Positions 1 through 10,429 of a stretch of DNA of 64,000 nucleotides are shown one piece after another (the first letter of the stretch is position 1; each line of letters opens with the position of its first letter). Source of the DNA: Dendrophyllia cribrosa (Eukaryota; Cnidaria; Anthozoa; Scleractinia; Dendrophylliidae). Location of the stretch: the NCBI GenBank assembly GCA_024195265.1, contig JAJLRJ010000001.1, positions 60,630,289 through 60,694,288 on the forward strand. The letters run 5' to 3'. A program made the position numbers and the translations under genes. The notes beneath the pieces are model-generated. The model ran no database searches, was not told the DNA's origin, and saw nothing but the letters and a program-made list of their open reading frames with translations.

Positions 1-3000
1 TCGACTTCTTTTTGACGAGCTCTAGCTTAAGTACAGCAATTACAAAAGCAGATATTTTAACTGGATTCAAAACTGACCATTCTCTAATAACTATCCACCT
101 TGCAAACAATGCAAATCCCAGGGGCCCAGGTTTTTGGAAGCTGAACACTTCCTTTTTGTTGGACAATGATTATGTCAACTTGATTAAGAACACAATTGCT
201 GAAGTAGAAAATGAATATGTAAACAATAAAGAGGTTGACGCCGTTCTCTTGTGGGACACCATGAAAATGCAAATAAGAGCAAGCTCACTAAATTACGCAA
301 GGAGAAAGAAAGCTAAAATGAAATCACAAGAGACGATCCTAGAATCTGACATATTATCTCTCCAAAAAAGACTTGAAGAAAACTCCCTATCTGAAAACGA
401 AAAAGCCCACATCTACAATGAACTAAATATTAAGATCCTACAAAGAGAAGAAATATCAAAGCATAAAACCCGAGGAGCAATAATTAGATCTAAGTCTCGA
501 TGGTACAATGAAGGAGAAAAGAATACAAAATACTTTTTTAGCTTAGAAAAACGGCATTTTAATAAAAAAACTATCAAACACCTTACCCTGGCGGATAATA
601 GCGTAATTAACATGGATAGTGAGATCTTACAAGAAGCAAAAACTTTCTACCAGAACTTATATTCTTCAACTGATACACAATTTAATGCTGCATACGAAAC
701 AATTTTCTTCCCAGAAGGAAATGCTTTGACACTAGATGAGATAGAGCAAAAACAGTGTGAAGGCCCTTTGACTGAAATTGAATGTTTTGAAAGCTTAAAA
801 TCAATGGAATCAAATAAAAGTCCGGGAAGTGACGGCCTCCCGGCAGAATTCTATAAAGTATTCTGGAATGATATCCATCATTACCTACTAAACGCCTTAA
901 ACTGTGCACATGCAAAGGGCCTTCTATCAATTACACAAAGGAGAGGATTGATTACCCTCATACCAAAGAAGAACAAACCTACTAATCTTTTAAAAAACTG
1001 GAGGCCTATTACTCTTCTTAACTGTGATTACAAAATAGCAACTAAATCCATCGCTAGTCGATTACGAAAAGTCCTGCCAAAGATTATCAACAATGACCAA
1101 ACGGGTTTTCTAAAAAGTCGCTTTATTGGGGAAAACATCAGACTTATAGAGAGCATAATAAATTACACAGATAATGAGCAAATACCGGGTCTTTTACTGT
1201 TCATTGACTTCGAAAAAGCTTTCGATAGTATAGAATGGTCCTTTATAGAGAAAACCCTTAAATATTATAACTTCGGAGCTTCTCTGGTATCTTGGATAAA
1301 AATATTCTATACGGATATCAGCAGTTGTATCCAGAACAACGGTTGGTCCTCAGATTTCTTTAGCTTAGGTCGCGGAGTGAGACAGGGATGCCCGCTCTCC
1401 CCATATTTGTTTATCTTATGTGCCGAAATACTAGGTAACGCGATAAGGAATGACAAAGAGATCCGTGGAATCAAGGTCCTTGGCACTGAGTGCAAACTAT
1501 CTCAATACGCTGATGACACGACTATGATTTTAGATGGTTCAGAATCTTCCTTTTCAAGATCCCTATACTTACTAGATGCCTTTGCTTCCATATCTGGTCT
1601 TAAAGTTAATTATGACAAAACTGAAGCCCTCTGGATCGGATCATCTAAAAGTTCGGACATCACTTTCCCTTCAATAAAACCTATAACATGGGCTGAAACA
1701 AAGGTCTACGCCTTGGGAGTTTGGTTTTCCACGTTGGAAGATAAGTCTCTTGATGTTAACTTAAGCGAGAAAATCGAAAAAATTCGCAGCATTTTGAATA
1801 ATTGGTCAGCAAGAAGACTAACCCTCTTGGGTAAAATTACAATCATAAAAACCATGGCCGTGTCACAATTGGTTTATGTTTTGTCTTCTCTTCCAACGCC
1901 CTCGGGTGCACTTAAAGAAGTCAATTCCTTATTGTATGATTTCTTATGGGATGGAAAAGGCGACAAAGTTAAAAGGACAGAAATGATAAACAATTACGAG
2001 AAAGGAGGACTAAAGATGATTGATGTTCAAAGTTTCAATGAATCTCTTAAAATGAAATGGATACAAGGGTATTTAAATGAAGATAATAAAGGGAAATGGA
2101 AACTTTTTTTTGATCACTACTTATTGAAGCACGGAGGCAGGCTTTTGTTTCAAAGTAATCTAAAACAACAGGATACTTCACAGCTTAATCTAAAGGACCC
2201 TTTTTTAAATGAGATTGTGGAATATTGGACCAATTTCAACTTCAGTGCTGAGAACCTTCAGTTTGCTTCCACGTGTATTTGGCATAATTCGCTCATTAAA
2301 ATAGAGAACCAACCTTTTTTTTACAAATCATGGTTTTATGCGGGGGTAAAGGAGATTAGAGATTTGCTAGATAATGATCAGAATTTTTTAAGTTATAATG
2401 CATTTATAGACAAATACAACATTAAAACCAACTATTTGGAGTATTACAAAGTAGTATCAGCTATAAAGTACTACAGGAAAAAATACTCCCCAGTTCACAA
2501 TAGCCCTGCCCAAAAAGACTCCGCTGAGAACTTTCTGTCTAACTCAAAAGTGTGCAAAAAATTCTATCAACATCTTGTAAATAAAAGGGCTTCCATACCT
2601 TCAAAGAGTCAGGGAAAATGGTTGGCGGAAGAGGAAATATTTGGTAATTCTACTGTAGCGGTTAATTGGAAAAACACCTATTACTTACCATTTTTATGTA
2701 CAATAGAAACAAAACTTAGAGTGTTCCAATTTAAACTGCTTCATAGAAGAATAGCTATGAATGATTTTCTTTGCAAGATAGGTATAAAACAAGTGGATTC
2801 CTGCTCATTCTGCAAAGAAACACCAGAAACCCTTGTTCATCTGTTTTGGAATTGTAAACATACCCAAACCTTTTGGAAAAATATGTCAAAGTGGATAACT
2901 CAAAACTTTACTGGAATGGAGGACTCTTCATTCTCCCCATCTTTTTGTCTTGGTTTAATTGACGACATAAAAGATTTGCTCTTCCACCACTTACTTCTTA

Positions 3001-3188
3001 TAGCTAGACATTATATATACACATGCAAACTTGGGAATACCTTACCTGAGCTGCAGGTATATATACAATTACTTAAGAACTCTATGGAACTTGAAAAACA
3101 AATTGCGTTTGACAACAACACCATAAACTCCTTTCAAAAGAAGTGGTCTCGCTTTAAGAAAAACCCCTCACAAAATGAGACGACATAA
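1..3188 (+). CDS. LINE (L1/Tx1-type) ORF2, 5' end cut by window edge
   Basis: Open frame of more than 1050 codons entering from the left edge and ending in a stop at 3186-3188. The first 30 residues hold the tail of an AP-type endonuclease domain (TDHSLITIHL, the catalytic D-H pair region). A complete reverse transcriptase follows: KSPGSDGLPAEFY near residue 269, FIDFEKAFDSIEW near 398, GVRQGCPLSPYLF near 460 and the catalytic YADD near 499. A cysteine-rich knuckle (CSFCKETPETLVHLFWNC) lies near residue 935, as in the zf-RVT domain of L1/Tx1 ORF2 proteins. No internal stop or frameshift is seen, so the visible part could be a young, possibly active copy. ORF1 and the 5' UTR lie outside the window. 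Clade assignment (L1/Tx1) is from motif style, not a tree. Confidence 0.93.
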   Translation, partial: DFFLTSSSLSTAITKADILTGFKTDHSLITIHLANNANPRGPGFWKLNTSFLLDNDYVNLIKNTIAEVENEYVNNKEVDAVLLWDTMKMQIRASSLNYARRKKAKMKSQETILESDILSLQKRLEENSLSENEKAHIYNELNIKILQREEISKHKTRGAIIRSKSRWYNEGEKNTKYFFSLEKRHFNKKTIKHLTLADNSVINMDSEILQEAKTFYQNLYSSTDTQFNAAYETIFFPEGNALTLDEIEQKQCEGPLTEIECFESLKSMESNKSPGSDGLPAEFYKVFWNDIHHYLLNALNCAHAKGLLSITQRRGLITLIPKKNKPTNLLKNWRPITLLNCDYKIATKSIASRLRKVLPKIINNDQTGFLKSRFIGENIRLIESIINYTDNEQIPGLLLFIDFEKAFDSIEWSFIEKTLKYYNFGASLVSWIKIFYTDISSCIQNNGWSSDFFSLGRGVRQGCPLSPYLFILCAEILGNAIRNDKEIRGIKVLGTECKLSQYADDTTMILDGSESSFSRSLYLLDAFASISGLKVNYDKTEALWIGSSKSSDITFPSIKPITWAETKVYALGVWFSTLEDKSLDVNLSEKIEKIRSILNNWSARRLTLLGKITIIKTMAVSQLVYVLSSLPTPSGALKEVNSLLYDFLWDGKGDKVKRTEMINNYEKGGLKMIDVQSFNESLKMKWIQGYLNEDNKGKWKLFFDHYLLKHGGRLLFQSNLKQQDTSQLNLKDPFLNEIVEYWTNFNFSAENLQFASTCIWHNSLIKIENQPFFYKSWFYAGVKEIRDLLDNDQNFLSYNAFIDKYNIKTNYLEYYKVVSAIKYYRKKYSPVHNSPAQKDSAENFLSNSKVCKKFYQHLVNKRASIPSKSQGKWLAEEEIFGNSTVAVNWKNTYYLPFLCTIETKLRVFQFKLLHRRIAMNDFLCKIGIKQVDSCSFCKETPETLVHLFWNCKHTQTFWKNMSKWITQNFTGMEDSSFSPSFCLGLIDDIKDLLFHHLLLIARHYIYTCKLGNTLPELQVYIQLLKNSMELEKQIAFDNNTINSFQKKWSRFKKNPSQNETT

Positions 3189-4191
3189 TTACCATTGTAG
3201 TATTGTGGCAAAGCAATGTATAACGTACTTGAAGTGGATAGCTTTTAGTTCTCTGTATGTGCTCTTTCTATATATATATATATATATTTACTATTTCACT
3301 TATAACTGAGTGTTCATTAAATTATGTCATGTTAATTATAAGTATTGCATTAAATGTATGTAACACTACGCATGTATGTGGAAATATTAATAAAAAAGAC
3401 GTTGCATTAAAAAAAAGTATCGTATTGTAAGTAGCGCAAGTATCGTATTGTAAGTAGTGTAAATATCGTATTGTAAGTAGTGTAAGTATCATATTGTAAG
3501 TAGTGTAAGTATCGTATTGTAAGTAGTGTAAGTATCATATTGTAAGTAGTGTAAGTATCATATTGTAAGTAGTGTAAGTATCGTATTGTAAGTAGTGTAA
3601 GTATCGTATTGTAAGTAGTGTAAGTATCATATTGTAAGTAGTGTAAATATCATATTGTAAGTAGTGTAAGTATCATATTGTAAGTAGTGTAAATATCGTA
3701 TTGTAAGTAGTGTAAGTATCGTATTGTAAGTAGTGTAAGTATCATATTGTAAGTAGTGTAAGTATCGTATTGTAAGTAGTGTAAGTATCATATTGTAAGT
3801 AGTGTAAATATCATATTGTAAGTAGTGTAAATATCGTATTGTAAGTAGTGTAAGTATCATATTGTAAGTAGTGTAAGTATCGTATTGTAAGTAGTGTAAG
3901 TATCATATTGTAAGTAGTGTAAGTATCATATTGTAAGTAGTGTAAGTATCGTATTGTAAGTAGTGTAAGTATCATATTGTAAGTAGTGTAAATATCGTAT
4001 TGTAAGTAGTGTAAGTATCGTATTGTAAGTAGTGTAAGTATCATATTGTAAGTAGTGTAAATATCGTATTGTAAGTAGTGTAAGTATCGTATTGTAAGTA
4101 GTGTAAGTATCATATTGTAAGTAGTGTAAGTATCATATTGTAAGTAGTTTAAGTATCGTATTGTAAGTAGTATATGTAGTAATAAAACCTT

Positions 4192-4228
<37 letters not shown>
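3189..4228 (+). repeat. LINE 3' tail with 23-bp tandem array and poly(A)
   Basis: After the ORF2 stop there is an AT-rich 3' region with a TA microsatellite near 3272-3290 and an A-rich run at 3406-3415. From about 3416 to 4173 a 23-bp unit is repeated roughly 33 times. Most units differ only at one C/T-A/G position (atcgtatt versus atcatatt). A polyadenylation-like AATAAA at 4181 and an uninterrupted A run of about 35 at 4194-4228 follow. The array therefore sits between the LINE coding region and a terminal poly(A) tail and was probably part of the retrotransposed RNA. The long minus-strand open frames here are artefacts of the 23-bp periodicity. Confidence 0.85.
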
Positions 4229-4233
<5 letters not shown>

Positions 4234-5160
4234 TACATACTCATTGCAAGAGTACCTTTCGAAATTGAACAACAGTTCCTATCATAAGGTACAGTTTTCA
4301 TTTGCACTTTTGTTTCACCGAAGTATTCCTCGAAAATGCATTGATAGATCTACATGATAGGTTATTAGAATAAGGACAATAAGAATGATTTTTGTTAGCG
4401 CTATGAGTGGAACGTGACTATGAAGTAAGCGGTGTTGTGTGGCAATGTCGGCCGTTTATGAGCGCTCTAAAAAGAAGGCATTGTAATGTATGATGTTCAA
4501 AACAGCGTTATTTTTGTGGTAATTTCAATAAAATTTAGTAAATGAACTCACCTTAACTGTTCTCTGTATTGCTTTTGGTCTGTTTTGTCGTTTTGAGGGA
4601 ATTTTACCATCACATAAAGACGAAGTCAAGGCTGCTCTGACAGTCCGGGGCGCCAGGATTTCAACCATCCACTCAAAGGCCGGTATTCTCCAGAAGATCG
4701 ATCCACTTAACATATTTTCTTGCCACACTTAGGCGTAGATGAATTCTCTTCCTTCTAAAATTGTTAAGTGTCGAGAAACCCCTAAATTTCACTTCGAAAT
4801 AAGTTGATTTTGGCGGCAGATCCAGTACAGATCCCACGCTTTCTCTTCTCTGCAAACATGTGCAAACAGTGAGTTTCATCCACGAACGCGCGAAAGACCT
4901 GGGTCGGAGGTCAAATATATTGCTCCTCAACTAGCGGGGGGGGGGGGGGGGGGGAGGGGTAGAGGCGATTGGGGATGGAGGAAATAACATACATGGGACC
5001 ACAGCCGTGACCATAGCCGCTATGTATCAAACTACCGTACGGTACCACTGGATATCATAATTACACGTACATTCTGTATGTTATAACTACAATATTCACT
5101 GTTTTTTAACCATAATATATCGATTAACATTGACTTGACACTGGGGAAAACAGTATTTCA
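4229..5160. other. Gene-free stretch, no feature recognised
   Basis: No coding exon or RNA gene could be supported. There is a G homopolymer-rich tract at 4936-4960, which is a likely assembly or replication weak spot. The short minus-strand frames at 4525-4930 have no recognisable domain. Confidence 0.5.
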
Positions 5161-5275
5161 TGACTAAACGATTTGACAAAAAAAGCAAGGCTGATTAACC
5201 GTACGGAAAAGACTATATTTGTAAAATATCCAATATTTCGAAAGGCACCGCCTTTCTTCTTTACGGTCTTACAGA
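5160..5275 (-). repeat. Penelope-type terminal fragment with decayed hammerhead motif
   Basis: Shares its whole length with two other copies at 32075-32175 and 32363-32468, including the block tttcgaaaggcac. On the minus strand, 5272-5221 folds as a hammerhead-like element: stem II is GAAAGGC/GCCTTTC followed by GAAA. The CUGANGA core box is mutated to GTAAAGA in this copy, so it should be inactive. Assignment to Penelope-like element ends rests on resemblance to the ends of the two full elements in this window. Confidence 0.6.
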
Positions 5276-5633
5276 TAATTATCTGTAATTATAGATAATT
5301 ATCAATAATTTTTTCAGAAAAAGTGTCCCTTCAATAGAGGTAATGGATACAAAGATTATGAAACATTTTTCCCGGACCAAATTTTGTGTCCCCTGGATAG
5401 AGGTGTCCCAAAGGAGAGGGTCCACTGTACTTGTTTACAATTTCATGACTGTTACGGCACATGTTTCAGTAAAAAGTAGATTTTTCTTTTATTGGAAAAT
5501 ATCTTGATCTTTGTGATTTTACGTAAAACGAGTCTTACACGTGTTTTTCACCTGCTATTCGAACAAAGCCTTAAGAATATAAAATGAGCTTTAGGTTATA
5601 AAGGTGCGGAAAGTAATATCTTTAGACTTTCCT

Positions 5634-5774
5634 ATAGATGGTTTTCACTCACGTGACCTTCAGTCCTGTGGGACTCAAATGACAAAGGCCATGGCGGCCA
5701 TGTTGGTGCACATAAAAGAAGTTCATTAATGTGCACCAACATGGCCGCCGTGACTTAACGTGAAAACCACCTAT
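5634..5774. mobile_element. MITE with imperfect terminal inverted repeats
   Basis: Left end TAGATGGTTTTCAC and right end GTGAAAACCACCTA are inverted copies. An inner palindrome pairs catggcggccatgttggtgc with gcaccaacatggccgccgtg. A TA duplication flanks it. No coding capacity; a short non-autonomous DNA transposon. Confidence 0.7.
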
Positions 5775-6380
5775 ATTTGGGGTGTTTCTTGGTGTTGAGG
5801 AAGCCATTGTTGGTTAGCTTTTGTGTTGTGGTGTGGGTATTGTTCAGTGTCTTTTGAATCTTTTGTTTTACGACATTTGGTGATCACACCATCCGCAACA
5901 CCGAGAAACTACCTATATTTGGTAAGATTTCGTAGCTTGTATCTTACAGTAAGTATTAAGAGCTTTGACTTCTGCTTGTAACCGAATTGAGCCAAGATCA
6001 ACAATTAAACAAAATGTTCCTGAATGAAGTTCTGAGCCACAGTTATGTAAAAGATCTCGCGGTTAGTAGCAGGGCTCCTCTCGCTTAGCCATGGAGCCAG
6101 TGAACTCTTATTTAGCAATCCCTTTTACAATACCTTCATCCCAGAATCTAAGTGCAGTGTAATGACAAATATGGGGAAAGCACCACATTGACATTAAGAT
6201 CATTAAAACAAGTATAATGTTACAAACTTCAAGCGGCTTGGACCAGGAGCCGCTTGGACGGACTCCAACAAAATAACACCTGCCAGAAAAGATTAACCCG
6301 TGCACCGTGGTACAAAGATGGCAAGAAAACTGGGGAGAAGTTATGACTGAGCTAACAATCATAAATAATGCGAAAAACAC
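5775..6380. other. Gene-free stretch
   Basis: No exon, RNA gene or clear transposon end was recognised. The 90-codon minus-strand frame at 6108-6380 has no family resemblance. Confidence 0.4.
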
Positions 6381-6383
6381 TTT

Positions 6384-6547
6384 GGGCCGGTTATTTAAAC
6401 GGAGTTTAGACGGTGTTTAATAAAACCGCGGTCTAAACCAATTTCAAGGTCGCCAACCCTAATACTTAAACATTGTTTTCAATAAACAGTGTGAAGAGAG
6501 CATGCATATAGCACAGACCACCAAGACATGTTTAAATAACCGGCCCT
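6384..6547. mobile_element. MITE, GGGCCGGTTATTTAAAC termini
   Basis: The left end gggccggttatttaaac at 6384 is matched in inverted orientation by gtttaaataaccggccc ending at 6547. The interior is short and non-coding. It is a non-autonomous DNA transposon; the flanking TTT on both sides may be a target duplication. Confidence 0.7.
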
Positions 6548-6654
6548 TTAAGTTTCAAAGAAACGCAGCCGGTTGGTTCCGGTTTTTTCAACATCTTCCT
6601 TAATACATTTTTCTTCATTTACCTCGACATTAATTCTAACATGTTTTGAAGTCG

Positions 6655-6669
6655 TTCCTCTTAAGTATC
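6655..6669. repeat. Target site duplication of Penelope-like element 1 (left)
   Basis: The 15-base sequence ttcctcttaagtatc at 6655-6669 recurs exactly at 8854-8868, directly after the right end of the element. This defines element 1 as 6670-8853. Confidence 0.9.
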
Positions 6670-6724
6670 ACGAGAATTTAGTTTTATCGACTGAGTCGAT
6701 AAGGTAAATTGACCACCGTAAAAA

Positions 6725-6773
6725 GATTCAAATAGCTGACGTTTCGAGCGCTAGCCCTTCGTCGGAGCGAATC
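6725..6773 (-). ncRNA. Hammerhead-type ribozyme motif, Penelope copy 1, 3' end
   Basis: Read on the minus strand: outer stem GATTC/GAATC and inner GCT/AGC form stem I. Core box CCGACGA follows (consensus CUGANGA, so U4 is C), then stem II GGGC/GCTC with a four-base loop. GAAA and a two-pair palindromic stem III (ACGT) complete it before C17. Penelope-like elements are known to carry hammerheads with minimal stem III that act as dimers. The U4 to C change may weaken activity. Confidence 0.65.
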
Positions 6774-6863
6774 AAGGAATTGTGGGTAGTGTGTGGTTTT
6801 ATATAGTAAGCGGTGGAGCTACGCTATTGGTGGAAGTTTGGTGACGTGAAAAACAAATGTAGA

Positions 6864-8373
6864 TTAGTTGAATGAAAAGCGTTCGTTGATTCCGTGGGGT
6901 TTGAGAGTGCCGATTTGAAAGATGATTTTTTGTTCTAGGTTTTTACGGCTTTCTGTGTTACCCTGGTGTAGGGAAAGGCCGCAGATTGTCATGTGTTGTT
7001 TAGAATGGTTAGTAAGATTAAAATGGCGCGCGACTGGTTTGGATGCGTCTTTGTCATTTTTTTCAACGTCTCGGAGATGTTCACGAAAACGGTCGCCCAG
7101 TCTCCTCCCTGTTTCGCCAATGTATATCTTTTTGCAAAAAGTACATGTTATGCAGTAGATAACATTTACGGAGGTGCATGTAAAACGATCAGTGATTTTA
7201 ATAGATCGTTTGGGTCCTGTTATTTTGTCCGCGTTGTGAATGAAAGGACAAGTGTTACATCGTGTGCGTGTGCATTTGAAAGTTCCCGGTACATCGTCAG
7301 ATTTCAGTGCGCTCGTAACTAGAAAGTTGCCTATGTTTTTGTCACGTTTGAATGAAATTAGTGGGGGTTGTGAAAAAATTCTGCCAGTTTCGGGGTCGTT
7401 TTGGAGTAATTTGAAATTTTTTAAAATGATGCTTTTGACTGTGTTGTTGTGTGGGTGGAAAGTGAGGGTGAATGGAATTCTCTCGTTCTCTTCCATCTGT
7501 GGCATTTGTAGTGCTGATTGTCTGTCGATCTGTTGTGCACGTTGTTGGCCCGTATTAACAACAGAGTCAGGGTACCCACGTTTCTTGAAAAACTGGCACA
7601 TTTCTTCTGATTTGTTGGAAAAATCAGAGTCATCACTACATAGACGTCGAAGTCTGAGAAATTGAGAATACGGAATGGCGTTTTTAACGTGCGATGGATG
7701 TGAGGATGAATGTAACAGATAACTGTGGGAATCTGTAGGTTTGTAGTGCACACTTGTGGATAAACTGTTACCGTTGATTGAAATATTAATGTCAAGAAAA
7801 GCGACTGAGGTTTCGGAAATTTCCCAGGTATATTTTAGAGCTGGATGAAAAGTATTGACAGAAGTTATGAATTGATTAAGTTCCTCTTTACTGGAAGAGG
7901 TAGCGCCAATGCAATCATCGATGTAGCGGCCGTAGAGTTCGGGTTTGGTTCCGTGGTACTGATTAAAAAATTTGTCTTCGATGTGGCCTACAAAAAGGTT
8001 AGCGTAGCTTGGTCCCATTTTGGTGCCCATGGCGACTCCATTTACTTGTTTGTAGTAGTTTTGGGAAAATGAAAAACAGTTAAGTGTCAAAACTAATTCG
8101 GCCAAGCGGAGCAGTGTTTCTGAGCTTGGGTTTTGAATGGAGCGCTGGTCGAAAAAATATTTTAGTGCTTGAAGTCCTTCGTCATTGGGGATGACGGTAT
8201 ATAAAGAGGTAATGTCCATAGTGAAAATTAATTTGTTTTCGCTGGGAAAACTGAAATCCCGGAAAATTTCGAGTGCGTGATTGGTGTCCTTAATGTACGA
8301 GGGTAGTGATTTGACAATGGGGGCCATGATTTTGTCTAAATAGCTAGAAATTAGTTCGGTAGGACAGCTACAA
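6864..8373 (-). pseudogene. Penelope-like RT / GIY-YIG protein, N-terminally truncated
   Basis: About 500 codons of a Penelope-like polyprotein: reverse transcriptase motifs (FTMDITSLYTVIP, GVAMGTKMGPSYANLF, catalytic YIDD at about 7926-7915), then a cysteine cluster (CTRTRCNTCPF) and a GIY-YIG endonuclease (VIYCITC ... IYIGETGRR). The N-terminal region seen in copy 2 is missing because the insertion is truncated at the inverted junction. The frame continues to 8423, but its first 16 residues (8423-8376) are antisense read-through of the inverted arm and not element protein. The catalytic Asp pair and the YIG residues are intact here, unlike copy 2. Confidence 0.9.
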
Positions 8374-8692
8374 GCGTTTTCGTGAACATCTCCGAGACGT
8401 TGAAAAAAATGACAAAGACGCATCCAAACCAGTCGCGCGCCATTTTAATCTTACTAACCATTCTAAACAACACATGACAATCTGCGGCCTTTCCCTACAC
8501 CAGGGTAACACAGAAAGCCGTAAAAACCTAGAACAAAAAATCATCTTTCAAATCGGCACTCTCAAACCCCACGGAATCAACGAACGCTTTTCATTCAACT
8601 AATCTACATTTGTTTTTCACGTCACCAAACTTCCACCAATAGCGTAGCTCCACCGCTTACTATATAAAACCACACACTACCCACAATTCCTT

Positions 8693-8741
8693 GATTCGCT
8701 CCGACGAAGGGCTAGCGCTCGAAACGTCAGCTATTTGAATC
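8693..8741 (+). ncRNA. Hammerhead-type ribozyme motif, Penelope copy 1, inverted 5' arm
   Basis: Inverted duplicate of the motif at 6725-6773, read on the plus strand, with the same CCGACGA core, GGGC/GCTC stem II and ACGT stem III. It lies in the inverted arm at the right end. Confidence 0.62.
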
Positions 8742-8853
8742 TTTTTACGGTGGTCAATTTACCTTATCGACTCAGTCGATAAAACTAAATTCTCGTGTTT
8801 CATCCCCCCACCGACGCAGCACCACAGTTTCTCTAGAAACTAACCCCATTCAT

Positions 8854-8868
8854 TTCCTCTTAAGTATC
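8854..8868. repeat. Target site duplication of Penelope-like element 1 (right)
   Basis: Exact 15-base copy of 6655-6669. Confidence 0.9.
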
Positions 8869-8931
8869 GATGAGGTACATTTATACACCCCTACCCCATC
8901 GATCGATGGCCATCGATCGATGGCCAGTGGT

Positions 8932-10112
8932 TTCTTAAATAATCTGTTCCGGTACACCGCCATCATACAATCGCGTAGCACAACTACGCCGAAGGGAATG
9001 ATTAGTATTGTGTCCATCGAACCCCGCTTTTTTCATAATTTCCTTTACCACATCCCCCAAAGTTTCCCTCCCCGTTCCTTTTTTGTAATACCAGATGTCC
9101 CCTTTTGACTTAGGCAAAGCTCGCAAATAAAACGCGTTATCGCTGACTTTCATTGGGACATGAGATATGTATTTCTCATACAGTTCAGCCTGGTAACGCC
9201 CTACATTAGTCAAATTCTTATATGCCCGAACAGCTTTCTTTTTGATACACAAATGGCCCAATCCCCCGGCATTATTAGTCTTACTTATATCCTCGGTGTA
9301 CTGCAAAAATTCACTCCCCAATTCGTCATACTGTAAAGATAGCTGTTAGTTTTATACCCTCAAATTTTTGTGCTCTTGCCCAGCCCTCAGAGCAAACTGA
9401 ATACCAAAAACCCAAACCAATGTATCGCGAAGCAATTTCGCGTTTTCGTCGCCTAGAAAACCATGTTCCCACAAATAGTTTTCCTGTTCTTCCGATATCA
9501 AATTGGCCTGGTTAACGTCTACACCTATTCCCTTTCTTTCATTACAAAGTTTAAAGCAGAATTAACGTTTCTAAATGTCTACCTTTCTTGTCAATCAAAG
9601 TTAAATCTCGCTTACATTGCACACGTAAATACATTTGGATGCTACCTAACATTTCATATAAAGTCTTTCCTGGATATTCCTGGCCATCTTCTTTCCTTAC
9701 TTCTGCTAACAAAACGCGCCAAGGCAAAGTTAAGCTGCTCGTCAGACATTTCATCTAGATCCTCGTTGATCACTGGCTCGCTACTGTAACTTTCTTTTAA
9801 AACTGCATTATTTCTCTCATTCTTCCATTGATCAAAGACTTTCAACACCCACGCCCATTTTCTACGGCTGGCATCTGACACCCAATTTTTTTCAAACTTC
9901 TCTAAAGATATAATTGGTCTTTTAAATCTGTGCTCTACTTAAAAATGAAAAATGAAAAACAGTTTGTCAGGAAATAAAAAAGTGACCGAAATAACTAAAG
10001 TTACCAGCCTTACCTTTGAGCGCTGCCGAAACATAATTTTTCGAACTCTACGTTAGAAAAATCACTGATTCGTCTTCCGATGAATCCTCCATGCTTCCAA
10101 CAAGTGAGCTAG
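8932..10112 (-). pseudogene. Crypton-type tyrosine recombinase, broken
   Basis: Minus-strand pieces from 9890 to 8935 read as one decayed protein: an N-terminal helical DNA-binding part (NWVSDASRRKWAWVLKVF), a middle part (GKTLYEMLGSIQMYLRVQCK) and a C-terminal catalytic part containing TNHSLRRSCATRLYDGG. The last carries the H-x-x-R box of Crypton/DUF3504 tyrosine recombinases. At least one frameshift (around 9705) and several stops (around 9550 and 9350) interrupt it. The sequence ends at EQII, just before the expected catalytic tyrosine. A possible first exon lies at 10112-10018, with a donor GTAAGG and an acceptor near 9940, but its frame is disturbed. Family identification is from motif recognition. 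Confidence 0.65.
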
Positions 10113-10264
10113 GCACTGAATAAAATGACTGAATACTCTGAGTTATAAAATATGCAATTTTTTGTGAACATTCTTGTCAACAATAAATAAATTCAATAAT
10201 AATGTTCACACATGATCATAGTTACATAATCCTCACAACAACTCAAGAATTGAGGTTATGTAAT

Positions 10265-10429
10265 CGCCACCGCAATGTATAGTGTACGTAGTCACAATAA
10301 GTGCTAATTTCATTTTTATAGCTGTATTCAAAATCAATGATGTAACAGCCAGATGAGCGGCTAAAATCGAAGATATTAGGTATAGAGAGAACAATAGGAT
10401 TTTATGAGGATCAATTGTTATGAGTTAAA
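10265..10429. repeat. Duplicated segment, copy 1
   Basis: The stretch with tatagctgtattcaaaat followed by ggctaaaatcgaagata recurs at 11395-11655, where it is interrupted by a hairpin element (11477-11582). The two copies flank the MITE cluster between them. Confidence 0.6.

Larger units (their letters stand above)
6670..8853 (-). mobile_element. Penelope-like retroelement copy 1 (5'-truncated, inverted 5' segment)
   Basis: A 2184-bp insertion flanked by a perfect 15-bp target duplication. The coding part is on the minus strand (8373-6864). Beyond about 8374 the sequence switches to an inverted copy of the element's own 3' end, running to the right boundary, so the insertion is a large hairpin with arms of about 420 bp (6680-7090 against 8375-8790). 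Junction 8371-8376 shows short microhomology (CG). Inverted 5' segments of this kind are known for Penelope-like elements. Both arms carry a hammerhead-like motif. Confidence 0.92.

Noticed and set aside
3627..4113. Minus-strand open frames with a 23-residue repeat
   Set aside because: A 23-bp repeat without stops automatically gives a 23-residue periodic frame; no independent coding evidence.
3416..4173. Possible CRISPR-like array
   Set aside because: Units are contiguous and near identical with no unique spacers, and the setting is eukaryotic.
6922..7665. Plus-strand frames over the Penelope element
   Set aside because: Antisense shadows of the reverse transcriptase frame; the same shadows recur over copy 2.
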